Below are positions 60,856-64,000 of a stretch of 64,000 nt of DNA, one piece after another. Origin of the DNA: Bradysia coprophila (taxonomy: Eukaryota > Arthropoda > Insecta > Diptera > Sciaridae); contig NC_050738.1 of the NCBI RefSeq assembly GCF_014529535.1, forward strand, positions 558,001 to 622,000. The letters are read 5' to 3'. Each line of letters starts with the position of its first letter. Within the stretch, counting starts at the first letter, position 1. Under the pieces are notes generated by a model. The model was not told the DNA's origin. It saw only the letters and a program-made list of their open reading frames with translations, and did not search any database. Position numbers and translations under genes: made by a program.

Positions 60856-61219
60856 TCGAAATGTAAATTCCAAAGTTCAAATCTTCAAAACAATTACGCA
60901 GAAAGAAGTCGATGACTTTACACAACTAACGAACGACCACAATCCCATACACAAGTCAACCGATACGAATTCATCTCCAATCGTTCATGGAGCTTTTGTA
61001 AATAGTTTGGTAGCGGGTGTTATTGGCACGTACATGCCTGGTCCAGGTACTATTGTTGTGTCCCAGTCATTTTCTTTTCCACGCAAATGTGTGGTCGATA
61101 AAGAAATTGAAATTAACGTCGAAGTGGTGGAACGACGGAAAATTATGAAAGTCGTCTACGACTGTAAGCAGGAGGGAAAGGTTGTGTTTGAGGGTACGGC
61201 AAGACTTGTTGCTGCGTAA
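60785..61219 (+). CDS. HTD2: Mitochondrial hydroxyacyl-thioester dehydratase type 2 (MaoC fold)
   Basis: The frame opens after a stop at 60704, and its first ATG is at 60785 (context GACAATGA), giving 144 residues. The first 25 residues (MILSILRRTQSQVLRAPAAL) are Arg/Leu-rich with no acids, a typical mitochondrial leader. The hotdog domain carries FTQLTNDHNPIHKS, the hydratase-2 motif with catalytic Asp and His, then PIVHGAFVNSLVAGVIGTYMPGPG. HTD2 catalyses the 3-hydroxyacyl-ACP dehydratase step of mitochondrial fatty acid synthesis. The start lies 71 bp inside the ARMC7 coding region in another frame, and there is no room for separate upstream exons in this frame. In vertebrates HTD2 is also expressed from a bicistronic mRNA, but with RPP14 (family knowledge). 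Confidence 0.9.
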   Translation: MILSILRRTQSQVLRAPAALYRIDRNVNSKVQIFKTITQKEVDDFTQLTNDHNPIHKSTDTNSSPIVHGAFVNSLVAGVIGTYMPGPGTIVVSQSFSFPRKCVVDKEIEINVEVVERRKIMKVVYDCKQEGKVVFEGTARLVAA

Positions 61220-61746
61220 TTGTTTTGAGGAAATTGATTTTTTTTCTGTGTTCTTTTTTCATGAAAATAAACTTAGTTCTTAAGAGCAATGCTGGATTTT
61301 TATTTGATATCTACTTCGATTACGAGACGCCTTTTTTGATCGAAGATTTTAGGAGATTGATTTCAGAAATCTTTTACTTCATTTGTTTTGAGCATGATTT
61401 TTGCTATATAAGGCCTCATCAGTCAGAGGCAAGAGCCCTCTCAATAGAACAAACTGACAAATTAAAATGAAAAATCATATATTTGAATGTATGTGTGACA
61501 GCTCCGTGTACAGACAGTACACGGGACTCTTAATGTCAAAAATAAAGGGACTCATAATGTCAAAAGCAAAGCAAAGTTGACGTTTTCGTGTTAGTGGTGT
61601 GTGTGATATAATTTTTCAATGAATTTCGGTCATAATTCCTCTAGGTAGTCTACCTCTATGGTCAGAGGCTGTCGTTGTCGATAACAGATGACAGCCGTCT
61701 GTAACAGGTTAACAATTTTGGGTGATTTCTAAATTAAGTCATTTCG
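61220..61746. other. Intergenic stretch between convergent genes
   Basis: The 3' ends of HTD2 (plus) and the glycosyltransferase-like gene (minus) face each other here. A frame at 61225-61470 has no family signature. No other feature is seen. Confidence 0.45.
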
Positions 61747-63543
61747 TTAGTAGAAACTGCCAGGCCCATCGTAATGTTGAGAAGTACCTTCTCGTCCATC
61801 ATAAGTATAGCCGGTATTACTGTCACTACTTAAACTTGCATGCTCGTTAGTATAGTGAGGTGAATGACGTTCATCAATGCGACCGGTATTATTGTCATTA
61901 CTAAAAGTTGCATGCTCGAGAGCCTCGTGAGTATCGTGAGATGAATGACGTTCATCAGTACGATCGGTATTACTGTCATTACTAAAACTTGCATGCTCGT
62001 GAGTATCGTGAGATAAATGACGTTCATTAGTACGATGATCATTAGTTGGCAAACAAATTTCTTGGTGATGTCCCGTTGAATCCCAACACTGTTTGTCATC
62101 AATTTGATGAGATGTACACGGACAATGATGATTGTCTACATGATGATGTCCAGCACAGGTACATAGATGCAGATGCGGATAATAGTCACCAACATATGCG
62201 TTATCAGTGGTATTGGGCCAGTAGTTGTAATTCTCATTATCACGCCTGGATCTACTTGATTGAAATCCACTGCGATAAGATTGTTTTTGTGGTGGTACCA
62301 CATATTTCGTGTCTTTTCCAGATGGTGAGACGGTTGTTCTCGTTGTACTATCCTCATTACGGGATTTAAAATATTCGACAATGTCAGCTTCCATCGATTC
62401 GATGCGCGCGTAGAATTTACATTTAGTTTCGTCAACTAAGCGCAGAAGACCAGTTTCACCGTGTGTCATCAAATCGTTTAATGGTGAAAATTGATGTTTT
62501 GCAAGGATTTCCCTAAAATTGCAACGGAATGCGAATCTTCCATCTATTTGGTTTGCTTTTGTGTGTTGCATACTCACCACCGATTCACATAGTTCCTGTC
62601 ATTTCGTTCTCCATGCCAGTGATGGCATAAATTCACTGGCACATAGCTCACATTTCTACCATTTCCAGCTACCTGTGCTACCTTATCACCCCATGCAATC
62701 GCTAACTGTCGATAATCTCCATGTAGATTCGGTCGAATGGTTTCTTCAATACGATGCAAAAGAGCATACGCAAAATGTAAATCTCCCGAGCCGATAATGC
62801 AAAAATCGAGAAGACCTCCAATATCAGCAAATGCTGTTCGACGCATTGCCCAAGCATAGCCTGGATGAGCGTACCAATCGGATCGTGTCGGGGTAATCGG
62901 TTTATCATGTCTGATTGAATATCCCATTGAATAGTCACGACGCAAGATCTCACTTTTTCCATTTGGGCCAAGAAAAAGTGCCACTTCAAACAATTGTACG
63001 ATCGGATAATGTCGTAGTTGATTGATAGCTAGCTGTGGCCAGTCAAGGCGCTAAAATAATATTTTAAATTAAAGAGACGAACATGGAAGCAGTGTACATG
63101 TGACTGTTTTCGTATACCTCAAATTCAATATCAGCATCAATCCATGACACAAATTCAATATGCGGCGGCAACTGTTGAACAGCAATGTTAATTAAATTTT
63201 CTTTCAGCCACAGAACAGATGGAGCACGCAATTGAATATGACAAGGATTATTAGCTCGGGTTATTTCGAATTTTTGCTCCGGTAAATTGAAACGGTATGT
63301 TGATTCGAATAAGCATTCAACGGTAATTAAATGTACGCCAGATTCCATCATATGCGCCGCAAATTTCTCATAATGATTGTAACGAGATTGGTATTTGATT
63401 GGATTGAAAATAACTGTTATCACAGCAAATATGGACGTATCAGATATTGGTGTCGCCGGAGTTCGTTTTGCTGTTTTTTCAAGTAGGTCTGATGAATTCG
63501 ATGTGATCTTTTGACCACGATTTTTGGACGGTTTGCTTCCCAT
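61747..63543 (-). CDS. Glycosyltransferase-like protein with Cys/His-rich repetitive tail
   Basis: Three exons, 63543-63118, 63050-62578 and 62512-61747, in phase, give about 554 residues. Residues 45-300 look like a GT-A type glycosyltransferase: VITVIFNP at the start, WIDADIEFE with a DxD-like metal site (D136/D138), and GRNVSYVPVNLCHHWHG then NDRNYVNRWEILAKHQF. The last pattern I recall from glycosyltransferase-like proteins of large DNA viruses, algae and bacteria rather than from classical animal enzymes, so horizontal origin is possible. There is no signal peptide or membrane anchor. The tail has a CTCAGHHHVDNHHCPC cluster (possible metal site) and three imperfect 24-28-residue repeats of the (D)ERHxSHxTxEHA type (DNA about 61815-62040). 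Donor and substrate are unknown. Confidence 0.7.
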
Positions 63544-64000
63544 GGATGACGGTTATAACTTCGTATAAAAAATGGCAAATATCTAAATATATCGATTTGT
63601 CAAATAGCAAAATAGTGTAATTTAGAAAAATCTGCAAGAACACAGAATGTTGAAAAATAATTCACTTCTGACTTTTCTGTACTTGTTCACCGACTTGCAA
63701 ATGCAACCGAATGCAAATATCCAAACAACCTTTCGGCAGATTGTTCTAAGTCTATTTCTGAATCTATAATAATTAGTTAATCAAAAATAATTAATTAATT
63801 AATTAATTAATCGTTTTTATTAAGTAGTTTCACTTTCAGAGCTGATAAAAACGAAAAGAACATGAAATTTCGAACGCACAGAGGACGATAAACGTCTTAT
63901 CTTATTCTTCCATTGACCACTTACTTCAGTTGTTTATTTACGTAGAAATTGATAAGCACTAACACACATTTGACTTATACGTCATTTGCTTCCACTATGA
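63544..64000. other. Window end, upstream of the glycosyltransferase-like gene
   Basis: AT-rich sequence, probably its promoter and 5' UTR. A short TTAATTAATTAATTAA run lies at about 63790. No gene is seen. Confidence 0.4.

Overview
The window is AT-rich animal DNA with a mostly compact gene layout. Introns inside genes are usually 50-75 bp with GT..AG ends, and the proteins match conserved animal families. This suggests an insect, most likely a fly. The tiny introns, high AT content and many palindromic repeats would suit a lower dipteran such as a fungus gnat, but that is inference. I saw no bacterial, plasmid, CRISPR or operon-like genes, and no viral or LTR element.

Layout. 1-4660: AT-rich DNA with no gene I can support, holding a 19-bp minisatellite and a 162-bp MITE. 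4667-5446 (-): secreted SGNH hydrolase. 7965-10304 (+): Mov10/Armitage-family RNA helicase. 12278-13776 (-): MEIOB/hold'em meiotic OB-fold protein. 15664-17240 (-): SLC10-family transporter. 17241-22124: gene-free, with a 5'-truncated LINE. 22125-24337 (+): HGSNAT. 26808-34014 (-): an unrecognised gene with long introns, two possible 3' ends, and introns full of fold-back elements. 36196-38163 (+): BRAP. 38340-39599 and 43490-43770 (+): broken fatty acid synthase fragments on either side of pirin (41787-42698, -). 44684-45645 (+): METTL7/TMT1-type methyltransferase. 46849-53105 (+): largest subunit of RNA polymerase I in 22 exons. 53600-55010: satellite plus palindrome element. 55605-56810 (+): nine-finger C2H2 protein. 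59451-60855 (+): ARMC7, whose last exon overlaps the start of HTD2 (60785-61219, +) in another frame. 61747-63543 (-): glycosyltransferase-like gene with a Cys/His-rich repetitive tail.

How the genes relate. They are mostly unrelated housekeeping or regulatory genes. Two arrangements stand out. ARMC7 and HTD2 look like a dicistronic pair with 71 bp of overlapping reading frame, HTD2 starting with a mitochondrial-type leader. The mobile DNA is nested: hAT-like elements with exact 8-bp target duplications, TA-flanked Tc1/mariner-like MITEs, a 1.8-kb near-perfect palindrome, and one family combining a palindrome with a 109-bp satellite that occurs at two loci in opposite orientation.

Exon limits were set by eye from splice-site consensus, reading phase and remembered family sequences. 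Untranslated regions and promoters were not mapped.
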